From BOG-938 sp048498155 (lineage in GTDB: Bacteria; Pseudomonadota; Alphaproteobacteria; Caulobacterales; Caulobacteraceae): a stretch of 38,174 bases of DNA. The DNA is taken from positions 1 through 38,174 of the forward strand of contig JBEHYN010000030.1 of NCBI GenBank assembly GCA_048498155.1, given 5' to 3'. How positions within the stretch are numbered: position 1 is the stretch's first letter; each line of letters begins with the position of its first letter. The notes under the pieces are model-generated. The model was not told the DNA's origin. It saw only the letters and a list, made by a program, of their open reading frames with translations, and did no database searches. A program made the translations under genes and the position numbers. This document shows positions 19,890 to 27,519 of this stretch, piece after piece.

Positions 19890-20807
19890 ATGAACAGATC
19901 GGACCGTCCCGCCGTATTCTTGATCACCGGACCGACGGCCAGCGGAAAGTCGGCCCTCGCCCTGCGGCTCGCCGAACGGATTGGCGGCGAAATCGTCAAC
20001 GCCGACGCCCTGCAGATCTATGGCGATCTGCGCCTGTTGACCGCGCGTCCCAGCCCGGACGAGGAGGCGTGCGCGCCGCATCATTTATACGGAACTGTCG
20101 ACGGCGCGCACGGCTGGTCGGTAGGACGGTGGCTGCGAGCGGCGGACGTGGTTTTGACGGACATCGCCGCGCGCGGCCGCCCTACCGTGGTGACAGGCGG
20201 CACGGGCCTATATTTGCGCGCCCTGACCGAGGGTCTCGCGGAAATTCCGCCCACGCCCATGGCGCATAGGCTCGCGGCCCAAGCCCGCTTGGAAACGCTC
20301 GGCGAAGGGGCTTTTCGCGATGAATTGGCTAAGGTCGATCCCCAGGCGGCGGCTCGCATTGCACCCGGTGATCGCCAACGGCTGGCGCGGGCCATGGAGG
20401 TGTACGCCTCAAGCGGACGCTCCATCAGCCAATGGCAAGAGGATACCCGGCCGACCCTTGCGCCGGGGTCCTGGCGGGCGGCGGTGCTGGAGCCCCAGCG
20501 CGATGCACTGTACGGGCGTTGCGACCAGCGCCTGGCCATGGCGGTGCGAGACGGCGCCCTTGAGGAGGTGCGCAACCTGGTCGCGCGAGGCCTCGACCCC
20601 TCCCTACCCGTCATGAAGGCCGTCGGCGTGCGTGAACTGGCGGCGCATCTGGCCGGTCAAACCAGCCTGGATGAGGCCCTGGCCCTGGCCCAGCGCGAAA
20701 CGCGACGCTATGCCAAGCGCCAGTCCACTTGGCTGCGCAACCAGACGCCCGATTGGCCTCGGCTGAGCACCGAAGTGGAAATCGAGCGCTTTATGGCTGG
20801 TGTTTGA
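19890..20807 (+). CDS. miaA: tRNA dimethylallyltransferase MiaA
   Basis: A 305-aa enzyme that adds a dimethylallyl group to A37 of tRNAs reading UNN codons. It has the P-loop GPTASGKS (14-21), NADALQIYGDLRLLTARPS, HHLYG, the VVTGGTGLYLRALTEG motif and the C-terminal ETRRYAKRQSTWLRNQ block. Such modified tRNAs affect attenuation at amino-acid leaders in enteric bacteria, which gives its place ahead of the ilvB leader some interest, though the order may be chance. The start ATG at 19890 fits the family's short N-terminus. Confidence 0.96.
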   Translation: MNRSDRPAVFLITGPTASGKSALALRLAERIGGEIVNADALQIYGDLRLLTARPSPDEEACAPHHLYGTVDGAHGWSVGRWLRAADVVLTDIAARGRPTVVTGGTGLYLRALTEGLAEIPPTPMAHRLAAQARLETLGEGAFRDELAKVDPQAAARIAPGDRQRLARAMEVYASSGRSISQWQEDTRPTLAPGSWRAAVLEPQRDALYGRCDQRLAMAVRDGALEEVRNLVARGLDPSLPVMKAVGVRELAAHLAGQTSLDEALALAQRETRRYAKRQSTWLRNQTPDWPRLSTEVEIERFMAGV

Positions 20808-20883
20808 ACGGTCAAGCAGGGCGGCGCCCTTGACCGGCAAGGCCGTGCATGGCATCAAACCGGCTTCGCAAGGAGATGCACGC

Positions 20884-20928
20884 GTGCGCGCAAACCTCGT
20901 AGTTTCGGAGCGGCCGACAGCGGAATGA
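20884..20928 (+). CDS. Candidate ilvB leader peptide
   Basis: A 14-residue open frame, GTG 20884 to TGA 20926, reading MRANLVVSERPTAE. It has AAGGAG eight bases upstream of the start and codes for Leu-Val-Val in a row, the residues whose supply would be sensed in branched-chain attenuation. It lies between miaA and ilvB just ahead of a perfect terminator hairpin. An overlapping ATG at 20876 (MHACAQTS) has the same AAGGAG directly against it and lacks such codons, so it is less likely. Leader-peptide control of ilv genes is known from enteric bacteria and, as I recall, was reported for Caulobacter ilvBN. Confidence 0.6.
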   Translation: MRANLVVSERPTAE

Positions 20929-20984
20929 TCTTTTGATCATGCCGTAATCGGTCGCATGCTCAGGGCCCCTCGCGGGCCCTTTTT
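20925..20984 (+). terminator. Transcription attenuator ahead of ilvB
   Basis: A perfect seven-base stem, AGGGCCC (20962-20968) with GGGCCCT (20974-20980), loop CTCGC, is followed by TTTT, making a classic intrinsic terminator 44 bases before the ilvB ATG. Upstream is a perfect hairpin, ATGATC-TTTT-GATCAT (20925-20940), overlapping the leader stop. A possible competing pairing exists between GAGCGGCCGAC over the leader end and GTCGCATGCTC (20951-20961). Terminating inside a 5' leader fits attenuation by branched-chain amino acids. The folding is read by eye. Confidence 0.75.
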
Positions 20985-21027
20985 CATGCCCATTGTTCAG
21001 CCTACCTTCCTCCCGGAGGACCTCGCC

Positions 21028-22830
21028 ATGACCGCCCAGACCACGATCGACCCCAAAACCAAGACCGACGCGAAGATCGAGACCATGACTGGCGCCCAGA
21101 TGGTGGTGCGCGCGCTGGTGGACCAAGGGGTAGATGTCCTGTTCGGCTATCCGGGCGGAGCGGTGCTGCCGATCTATGACGCCCTGTTCGACGAGCCGCG
21201 CCTTCGCCACGTCCTGGTCCGCCATGAGCAGGGCGCGACCCATGCGGCCGAGGGCTACGCCCGCTCCACCGGCAAGCCGGGCGTGGTCCTGGTCACGTCG
21301 GGCCCAGGCGCGACCAATGCGGTCACCGGGATCGTCGACGCCCTGATGGATTCCATTCCCCTGGTGGTCATCACCGGCCAGGTCGCCACCCACTTAATTG
21401 GATCGGACGCCTTTCAGGAGGCCGATACCGTCGGCATCACCCGCTCGTGCACCAAACACAACTATCTGGTCAAACGGGTGGAGGACCTGGCGCGGGTCAT
21501 GCACGAGGCCTTCCATATCGCCACCTCGGGCCGGCCCGGTCCGGTGGTGATCGACATCCCCAAGGACGTGCAGTTCATGGCCGGACCCTATATCGGGCCG
21601 GAACAGGCCAAGCCTCTGCACAGCTACAACCCGCGCACCAAGGGCGATCAGGACAAGATCGCCCAGGCGGTGGAGCTGCTGGCCAACGCCAAGCGACCCG
21701 TCCTGTACACCGGCGGCGGGATCATCAACTCCGGCCCGCTGGCGAGCCAGGCCTTGCGCGAGCTGGCTCATATGACCGGCGCGCCCGTCACCTCGACGCT
21801 GATGGGCCTGGGCGCCTTCCCGGCGGCCGACCCTCAATGGCTGGGCATGCTGGGCATGCACGGCAGCTTCGAGGCCAACCACGTCATGCACGACTGCGAC
21901 GTCATGCTGTGCCTCGGCGCGCGGTTCGACGACCGGATCACCGGGCGGCTGGACGCCTTCTCCCCAGGTTCGACAAAAATCCACGTGGATATCGACCCCT
22001 CCTCGATCAACAAGAACGTGCTGGTCGACCTGGGCATCGTCGGCGATGTGGGATCGGTCATCCGGGACATGTTGGCGGCCTATAAGGCGCGCGGCCACAA
22101 GAAGGCCGATCTCGGCGCGTGGTGGGCGCAGATTGAGACCTGGCGAGCGCGGAACGGCTTCGCCTATCGCCAGGATTCACAGATCATCAAGCCGCAGTAC
22201 GCCATCGAGCGGCTGTATGCCCTGACGAAGGACCGCGACACCTACATCACCACCGAAGTTGGCCAGCACCAGATGTGGGCGGCCCAGTTCTATCGCTTTG
22301 AGGAGCCCAACCACTGGATGACCTCGGGCGGCCTGGGCACCATGGGCTATGGCCTGCCCGCAGCGGTCGGCGCCCAGATGGCCCACCCGGACGCCCTGGT
22401 GGTGGACATCGCCGGCGAGGCCTCGGTGCAGATGACCATGCAGGAGTTCTCCACGGCGGTTCAGTTCGACCTGCCGATCAAAATCTTCATTCTGAACAAC
22501 GAATGGATGGGCATGGTGCGCCAGTGGCAGCAACTGCTGCACGGCGAGCGTTACAGCCATTCCTACTCCGACAGCCTGCCGGATTTCGTCAAGCTGGCCG
22601 AGGCCATGGGCGGCGTGGGCATCCGCGCCGATACGCCGGACGAACTGGACGCCAAGATCATGCAGATGATCGACACGCGTCGGCCCGTTCTGTTCGACTG
22701 CCGCGTGGCCAAGGAAGAGAACTGCTTCCCCATGATCCCGTCCGGCAAGGCCCACAACGAGATGCTGCTGGGCGATTCCGGCCAGGATCTCAATCAGGCT
22801 ATCGACGACGAAGGCAAGATGCTGGTGTAA
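21028..22830 (+). CDS. ilvB: Acetolactate synthase large subunit IlvB
   Basis: The 600-aa catalytic subunit of acetohydroxyacid synthase, the thiamine-diphosphate enzyme that starts isoleucine, valine and leucine synthesis. Visible are FGYPGGAVLPIYD, the catalytic Glu in RHEQGATHAAEGYAR, GPGATN, the FAD-region GARFDDRITG and the cofactor site DIAGEASVQM through ILNNEWMGMVRQWQ. The usual GD(A/G) of the cofactor site reads GE here (Glu464), a conservative change. The frame is open from 20956, but that start would include the terminator hairpin. The ATG at 21028 has GGAGG upstream and is chosen. ilvN follows after a palindromic repeat. Confidence 0.96.
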   Translation: MTAQTTIDPKTKTDAKIETMTGAQMVVRALVDQGVDVLFGYPGGAVLPIYDALFDEPRLRHVLVRHEQGATHAAEGYARSTGKPGVVLVTSGPGATNAVTGIVDALMDSIPLVVITGQVATHLIGSDAFQEADTVGITRSCTKHNYLVKRVEDLARVMHEAFHIATSGRPGPVVIDIPKDVQFMAGPYIGPEQAKPLHSYNPRTKGDQDKIAQAVELLANAKRPVLYTGGGIINSGPLASQALRELAHMTGAPVTSTLMGLGAFPAADPQWLGMLGMHGSFEANHVMHDCDVMLCLGARFDDRITGRLDAFSPGSTKIHVDIDPSSINKNVLVDLGIVGDVGSVIRDMLAAYKARGHKKADLGAWWAQIETWRARNGFAYRQDSQIIKPQYAIERLYALTKDRDTYITTEVGQHQMWAAQFYRFEEPNHWMTSGGLGTMGYGLPAAVGAQMAHPDALVVDIAGEASVQMTMQEFSTAVQFDLPIKIFILNNEWMGMVRQWQQLLHGERYSHSYSDSLPDFVKLAEAMGGVGIRADTPDELDAKIMQMIDTRRPVLFDCRVAKEENCFPMIPSGKAHNEMLLGDSGQDLNQAIDDEGKMLV

Positions 22831-22841
22831 GGGAACGCGTC

Positions 22842-22959
22842 CTCCCCCGCGTGCGGGGGAGGGGGACCGCGAAGCGGTGGAGGGGGCATGCTTCGCCTGC
22901 GGCGCTTGATCAACGCCCCCTCAGTCCCTTCGGGACAGCTCCCCCGCCAGCGGGGGAGC
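22842..22959. repeat. Compound palindromic repeat between ilvB and ilvN
   Basis: The gap between ilvB and ilvN is filled by nested inverted repeats: CTCCCCCGC-GT-GCGGGGGAG (22842-22861), CCGC-GAA-GCGG (near 22867-22877), GTCCC-TTC-GGGAC (near 22924-22936) and GCTCCCCCGC-CA-GCGGGGGAGC (22938-22959). Outer GGGGGC and GCCCCC tracts can also pair to enclose the middle part. This is the form of an interspersed REP or MITE-like element of high-GC alphaproteobacteria. In the operon mRNA it would fold strongly and could affect message stability or the ilvB/ilvN ratio. No T-run follows, so it is not an intrinsic terminator. Confidence 0.8.
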
Positions 22960-22988
22960 ACGCAACAAGACAAGGGACGACCTAACCC

Positions 22989-23501
22989 ATGCCGCCGCGC
23001 CTGAACGAAAACACCGAGAAACGCACCTTCGCCGTGCTGGTCACCAACGAACCGGGCGTGCTGGCGCGCGTAGTCGGGCTGTTCTCGGCCCGGGGCTACA
23101 ACATCGAGAGCCTGACGGTGGCCGAGACCGACGCGGAGAGCCACGTTTCGCGGATTACCATTGTCACCTCGGGCACCGCCCTGATCCTGGAGCAGATCCG
23201 CGCTCAGCTCGAGCGCATGGTCTCGGTGCGCGGGGTGCAAGACGTGACCCTCGACCCGCTCGGCATCGAGCGCGAGCTGGCCCTGATCAAGGTGCGCGGC
23301 AAGGGCGAGACGCGCGCCGAGGCCCTGCGCCTAGCCGACATCTTCCGCGCCAAGGTGATCGACACCAGCCATGAGAGCTTTGTGTTCGAACTGACCGGCG
23401 CCTCCTCCAAGATCGACCAGTTCGTCGCCCTGATGCGCCCCATCGGCCTGGTGGAGCTGTCGCGCACGGGGGTGCTGTCGCTGACGCGGGGGTTGGCGTA
23501 G
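22989..23501 (+). CDS. ilvN: Acetolactate synthase small subunit IlvN
   Basis: The 170-aa regulatory subunit of acetohydroxyacid synthase, giving feedback inhibition by valine. The N-terminal ACT domain is clear (FAVLVTNEPGVLARVVGLFSARGYNIESLTV), followed by the second domain with RELALIKV, FRAKVIDTSHESFVFELTG and the typical ending GLVELSRTGVLSLTRG. AAGGGA precedes the ATG. It is co-directional with ilvB, 158 bases away across the palindromic repeat, and is followed by ssrA. Confidence 0.96.
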   Translation: MPPRLNENTEKRTFAVLVTNEPGVLARVVGLFSARGYNIESLTVAETDAESHVSRITIVTSGTALILEQIRAQLERMVSVRGVQDVTLDPLGIERELALIKVRGKGETRAEALRLADIFRAKVIDTSHESFVFELTGASSKIDQFVALMRPIGLVELSRTGVLSLTRGLA

Positions 23502-23567
23502 GCGGCTGAACCGTACGTCGGCCAGACCCTTCTGGAACCGCTAACCAATAGCGCCTATATAGGTCCT

Positions 23568-23897
23568 GTCAGGTTTCGGCCGGACTATGGAGATAAACGC
23601 GCGTGCAATAAGCGGACTGGACCCGGGTGCGATTCCCGGCGGCTCCACCATTTTCTTCCCGGGTTATCGCCGGGCTGCATGGGGCCGATCAGCATCGACA
23701 GACGTGTAAAGACGTTGCTTTCTCTCGGCGTGGCTCACCGTTTCGGGCCTTTATCTAAATGCGAACGATAACTTCGCTGAAGAGTTCGCCCTCGCCGCGT
23801 AATGCGGTGCGAGCAAGCTCGACCTAAAGCCCTAGTGTCTTAGCAGCGCTAGGCGGGGCCCGGAGGGCGCCTGGCAACAGAAGCCCTCCACTTTCCA
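23568..23897 (+). ncRNA. ssrA: Transfer-messenger RNA, two-piece permuted form
   Basis: The tRNA-like 3' half comes first, ending GGACCCGGGTGCGATTCCCG then GCGGCTCCACCA at 23650. A short spacer (about 23651-23680) follows, then the 5' half beginning GGGGCCG at 23681. GGGGCCG pairs with CGGCTCC and keeps the G-U pair of alanine tmRNA. The tag frame is at 23761-23802: GCG AAC GAT AAC and onward, giving ANDNFAEEFALAA and a stop. After it come a CG-rich hairpin and the GGAGGGC...CCTGGCAACAGAA...GCCCTCC tail. The reversed order is the alphaproteobacterial two-piece form, in which the spacer is removed. A TATATA at 23556 may be the -10 box. The outer ends are estimates. tmRNA frees stalled ribosomes and tags the products for ClpXP. 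Confidence 0.95.
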
Positions 23898-23992
23898 CCC
23901 CCTTGTGCGGCGCCCTCCTGCTTTCTTGCAGGAAGACTGGGGGCGCCTGGCGCCAGAAGCCCTCCACTTTCCACCGCCTGTGCGGCGCCCTC
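23865..23992 (+). repeat. Tandem duplication of the tmRNA 3' tail
   Basis: Two direct copies of about 52 bases lie at 23865-23917 and 23941-23992, 76 bases apart. Both run from GGGCGCCTGGC through GAAGCCCTCCACTTTCCACC to GTGCGGCGCCCTC, differing at about three positions and one gap. The first copy forms the end of the tmRNA coding piece; the second lies between ssrA and sspB. A small hairpin, TCCTGC-TTTCTT-GCAGGA (23916-23933), separates them. Confidence 0.8.
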
Positions 23993-24095
23993 TTGCCTGC
24001 GCTCGCGCGATTTTGCACACGCTGGGCCATACAGCCGCTTTGCTCCGCCATTGCGAAGCGCTAGGTTCGCCGCGCGAAAGTAGGAAGACCGCCGT

Positions 24096-24596
24096 ATGGC
24101 CCAAGACGAGACGCCTCAGGACCTGATGCACTACGAGGCCATGTCCCAGGACGCCCTGCGCGGCGTCGTGCGCTCGGCGTTGAAGCTTGCGGCCTCGCCC
24201 GAGGGATTGCCCGGAGCGCACCACTTTTACATCACCTTCAAGACCATTGCGCCCGGCGTGTCCGCCCCGCCGGACCTGCTGGCCAAATACCCCGAGGAAA
24301 TGACCATCGTCCTGCAGCACCAGTATCGCGACCTGGCGCCGGGCGAGACCTTCTTCACCGTGACCCTGAAGTTCGGCGGCCAGCCCAAGCGCCTTTCTGT
24401 GCCCTACGCGGCGGTCACCCGCTTTTACGATCCCAGCGTTCAGTTCCTGCTGCAGTTCGACCTTATCCCGGGCGCGGACGAGACGGCCGAAGCGCCGCCT
24501 GCCGAAACCGCCTCAGCGCCCCCTGCGCCTACCACTGCGGCGGCGGACGGCGATGAACCCAAGGTGGTGTCCCTCGACCAGTTCCGGAAAAAGTAA
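24096..24596 (+). CDS. sspB: SspB-type adaptor for ClpXP (alpha type)
   Basis: A 166-aa protein matching the alphaproteobacterial SspB family: MHYEAMSQDALRGVVRSAL, then HHFYITFKT, GVSAPPDLLAKYPEEMTIVLQHQY, FFTVTLKFGGQPKRLSVPYAAVTRFYDPSVQFLLQF. A Pro/Ala-rich linker and a short C-terminal tail (KVVSLDQFRKK) follow, where SspB proteins carry the ClpX-docking segment. SspB binds the tmRNA tag and hands tagged proteins to ClpXP. Here it lies about 200 bases downstream of ssrA on the same strand. The next gene starts directly after its stop. Confidence 0.93.
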   Translation: MAQDETPQDLMHYEAMSQDALRGVVRSALKLAASPEGLPGAHHFYITFKTIAPGVSAPPDLLAKYPEEMTIVLQHQYRDLAPGETFFTVTLKFGGQPKRLSVPYAAVTRFYDPSVQFLLQFDLIPGADETAEAPPAETASAPPAPTTAAADGDEPKVVSLDQFRKK

Positions 24597-25382
24597 TTGA
24601 CCCGGCCACCAGCGACCCCGCTCAGGATCGTCGCGGCGGCCATCCTGGCCTTCGCAGCGGGCCTAGTCGGCGCCGGCGGCGCCCAGGCTGAAGAAAGCCC
24701 ATTCGCCCATTGGGCCGCCGTGGTCATTTCCGGCGATTACCACGCCCATTCCGGCGCCCTATCGCCCGCCTTCGACAACGCCCGCCGCGACGTATCGGAG
24801 GCGCTGCTCAAACTAGGCTTCAAGCGCGATCACATCGCCCAGTTCTCCAGCCTGCCGGACGGCCTGCCCCCCGGCGTCAAACCCGCAAAGATCGATGTCA
24901 TCTCCACCGAGTACCAGCGCGTGGCCGCCCTGGCTCCCGATGGCTGCCTGATCTATTTCACCTCGCATGGAGAACCCGGCTCGGTGACGATGAGCGATCA
25001 GCCCCTGATGGCCAGTGGTCTGGCCAGCATCGTCGACAGCGGGTGCCCGGCCTCGCGCCCCACGGTGCTGATCATTTCCGCCTGCTTCTCCGGCAGCCTC
25101 ATTCCCACCCTGTCGGGACCCAACCGCATGATCATGACCGCCGCCCGGCCTGATCGATCATCCTTTGGCTGCAGCGAAAGCGACAAATACCCTTATTTCG
25201 ACGCCTGCATCCTGCAGACCTTGCCCAAGGTGGACGATTTCGTCGCGCTCGCCGCCGCGGCGCGCGCCTGCATCGCCGAAAAGGAGAAGGCCGCCGATGT
25301 GTTGCCGCCGTCCGAGCCCCAGGTGGCGGTGGGCGCGGGCCTTGCGCCTACCCTGCCCTTCTATGGCTTCGGACAGCATTAG
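24597..25382 (+). CDS. Secreted C13-family (legumain/caspase-like) cysteine peptidase
   Basis: A 261-aa protein with an N-terminal signal peptide (about 11-31, cleavage after AQA) and a peptidase C13/caspase-like fold. It has WAAVVISGDYHAHSG at the first strand, the catalytic His in LIYFTSHGEPG (His124) and the catalytic Cys in VLIISACFSGSL (Cys163), so the dyad is intact. It would act in the periplasm or at the membrane; the substrate is unknown. Translation appears to start at a TTG directly after the sspB stop, and no ATG lies near. Its end lies four bases before the next gene. Bacterial C13 proteins are little studied, so the proteolytic role is inference from the conserved dyad. Confidence 0.85.
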   Translation: MTRPPATPLRIVAAAILAFAAGLVGAGGAQAEESPFAHWAAVVISGDYHAHSGALSPAFDNARRDVSEALLKLGFKRDHIAQFSSLPDGLPPGVKPAKIDVISTEYQRVAALAPDGCLIYFTSHGEPGSVTMSDQPLMASGLASIVDSGCPASRPTVLIISACFSGSLIPTLSGPNRMIMTAARPDRSSFGCSESDKYPYFDACILQTLPKVDDFVALAAAARACIAEKEKAADVLPPSEPQVAVGAGLAPTLPFYGFGQH

Positions 25383-25386
25383 CGGC

Positions 25387-27519
25387 ATGGACACACCCTG
25401 GCGCGTGATGGCCCTTGCGGCCGCGACATTGGCCCTATCGGCCGGGCTGTTCAGCGTCCGTGCGCAGGAGACGGCCCAGATCGGTCCCGGCGCCGCGCCT
25501 GTCTCAAATCAAGCGCCGGCTTCAGCGCCCGCCCCGGCTCGGCGCTATGACCGTTCGTTCGCTAATCATCAGGCCGTCCGTGCGCCGACAGTTGTTCCGC
25601 CGGCCTTGCCGGCCCCCGCGCCCGGCGCTCGCCTAGCGCCCGGAGCGCCCGTACCGGTGGCCGAACTGGAAGCCTTCGTCGACGGCGTGGTTCGTCAGAG
25701 CATGCAGCAGGACCACATTCCCGGCGTCACCGTGTCTGTGGTCCAGAACGGCCAGGTCGTGCTCAAAAAGGGCTACGGCTTCGCCGCCTATCGCCCGCTT
25801 CGACCCGTTGATCCGGACACGACCCTGTTTCGGTTGGGCGAATTGTCCTCCAGCTTCACCTGGGTCGCGGTCATGAAGGAAGTCGAGCGCAGCCACATGC
25901 GGCTGGACGCCCCGATCAACCTGTACCTGCCCGAGAAGCTGCAGGTGCGTGACCAGGGCTTTGCTGAGCCTGTCCGTCTGCGCGATTTGATGGACCACGC
26001 CTCCGGCTTTGAGGAGCGGGCCCTGGGCCGCCTCTATGAACGCGATCCTCGGAAGATCCGGTCGCTTGAGGTCTATCTGCGCCAGGAACGTCCGCGCCGG
26101 GTGCGCGCGCCAGGGCTAAGGTCGGAATATACTGACTACGACGCGGCGCTGGCGGGCGAGGCGACAGCCCAGGTGACCGGCCAACCCTTCGAGACCCTGA
26201 TCGAAGCCGGGATTCTGCATCCCCTGGGCATGGCGCATACTTCGTTCCGCGAGCCACGCGAAGCCGCGCCCGGCCTGCCCGCGCCCATGCCCGCGTCGAT
26301 GGCCAAGGACATGGCCGAAGGTTTTCGTTGGACCGGCATAACCCTCGAGCCTCGCCCCTTCGGCTATTCCGGCCAAATCGCCCCTGCGGCTTCAGCCTCG
26401 TCCACGGCTGCGGACATGGCCCGCTTCATGATGGTTCTGCTGGCCGGAGGGACCTTGGACGGCCAGTCGATCTATGGGCCGACCACGGCGCAGGCCCAGC
26501 GCACGGCCTTGCTCTCGGCAGCGCCCGGACTGCCGGGTTGGACGGCCGGCCTGCTGCAGCAGCCCCTGCCCGGCGGTTTCGTGGGCGTAGGCCTGGACGG
26601 TTCGGATCTGTCGTTCCGCGCCGACATGACCACGGCCCCCTCACTGGGCCTGGGTATCTTCGCCGCCGGCAATAGCGAGACAGCCGGCCCGCTGGTTCGA
26701 GGTCTCGCGGAATTGATCGTGGAACATTTCTACGCGGGCCCGCCGACCGGCCCGGCGCCCTCGACCATCGATCCGCGAACTTTGAAGCGCATCTACGCCG
26801 GCCACTATCTCAGCGAACAACGCCGGTTCGGCGGACTGGAGAAGTTCGTTGACCTTCTCACCCGCAGCGCCGAGGTCGAATCAGGCTCCAACGGTCTGCT
26901 GGTGATCCGTGCGCCGGAAGGGGCCGGCGTTTGGACCCCCGCCGGCGCTCCAGGGCGCTTCATCTCGGTCGCCCTGGGTCAGTCGTCGGCGTTTGAACTG
27001 CGCAATGGCCGCGCCGTACGCTGGCTCTCGCCTTCCGGCCGCAGGTCATTTGCCCGAGTCGGGTGGCTCGAGCAGCCCGGCAACTTGGCCTTGGCGGCGG
27101 GGGCCGCCATCGTCGCCAGCCTAGCCACCTTGATCGGTCTGATCGTCCGAGACCGGCGCGACTTTCGTGAGACCACGGTCCAGCAGCGAGCGAGCGCCCT
27201 GCAGACCACCGCCTCGGTGCTGTGGCTGGTGGCCGGACTGTCGGTGGCGGCTTGGGGCTCGGGCGCCATTGGCGATCACGCTCAGACCTTTTTCGAATGG
27301 CCGGGCGGATTCATTCTGATCGGTTCGGCCTGCGTCTTGGTCGCGGCCCTAGCCAGCGTGATCCAGACCCTGCTGCTGCCTGCAGTGTGGCGCGGCGGTC
27401 GGCGGTTGGACAGCTGGACCACGGGGCGAAAGCTCGCCTTCACCGTCACGGTCGCGGTGTACATGACCTTCTCGGCCATACTGGCGACCTGCGGCGCGCT
27501 GGAGCCTTGGAATAGTTAG
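25387..27519 (+). CDS. Beta-lactamase-fold membrane protein, nucleophile motif lost
   Basis: A 710-aa protein: signal peptide (about 5-26, SVRAQE), Pro/Ala-rich linker, a serine beta-lactamase/class C-type domain (about 95-450), a soluble region and four C-terminal membrane helices (about 560-710). The fold is clear from VDGVVRQSMQQDHIPGVTVSV through FRLGELSSSFTWVAVM, LRDLMDHASGF and YTDYDAALAGEAT. The SxxK nucleophile motif, normally G-S-x-S-K after FRI, reads G-E-L-S-S (Glu152, Ser155), and YxN reads YTD (248-250). Both the catalytic Ser and Lys appear to be replaced, so it is probably not a hydrolase. The frame is open well upstream, but the ATG at 25387 follows the C13 gene closely and starts a signal peptide. 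An ATG at 25363 is an alternative. Confidence 0.85.
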   Translation: MDTPWRVMALAAATLALSAGLFSVRAQETAQIGPGAAPVSNQAPASAPAPARRYDRSFANHQAVRAPTVVPPALPAPAPGARLAPGAPVPVAELEAFVDGVVRQSMQQDHIPGVTVSVVQNGQVVLKKGYGFAAYRPLRPVDPDTTLFRLGELSSSFTWVAVMKEVERSHMRLDAPINLYLPEKLQVRDQGFAEPVRLRDLMDHASGFEERALGRLYERDPRKIRSLEVYLRQERPRRVRAPGLRSEYTDYDAALAGEATAQVTGQPFETLIEAGILHPLGMAHTSFREPREAAPGLPAPMPASMAKDMAEGFRWTGITLEPRPFGYSGQIAPAASASSTAADMARFMMVLLAGGTLDGQSIYGPTTAQAQRTALLSAAPGLPGWTAGLLQQPLPGGFVGVGLDGSDLSFRADMTTAPSLGLGIFAAGNSETAGPLVRGLAELIVEHFYAGPPTGPAPSTIDPRTLKRIYAGHYLSEQRRFGGLEKFVDLLTRSAEVESGSNGLLVIRAPEGAGVWTPAGAPGRFISVALGQSSAFELRNGRAVRWLSPSGRRSFARVGWLEQPGNLALAAGAAIVASLATLIGLIVRDRRDFRETTVQQRASALQTTASVLWLVAGLSVAAWGSGAIGDHAQTFFEWPGGFILIGSACVLVAALASVIQTLLLPAVWRGGRRLDSWTTGRKLAFTVTVAVYMTFSAILATCGALEPWNS

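Noticed and set aside
20956..21027. Upstream start for ilvB
   Set aside because: It would translate through the terminator hairpin; the ATG at 21028 has a good ribosome site and matches the family start.
22842..22959. Palindromes between ilvB and ilvN as an intrinsic terminator
   Set aside because: No T-run follows any stem, and ilvN depends on read-through; it is better read as a repeat element.
23824..24320. Minus-strand frames of 75 and 162 codons across the ssrA tail and sspB
   Set aside because: They run over the tmRNA tail repeat and antisense to sspB, with no family features.
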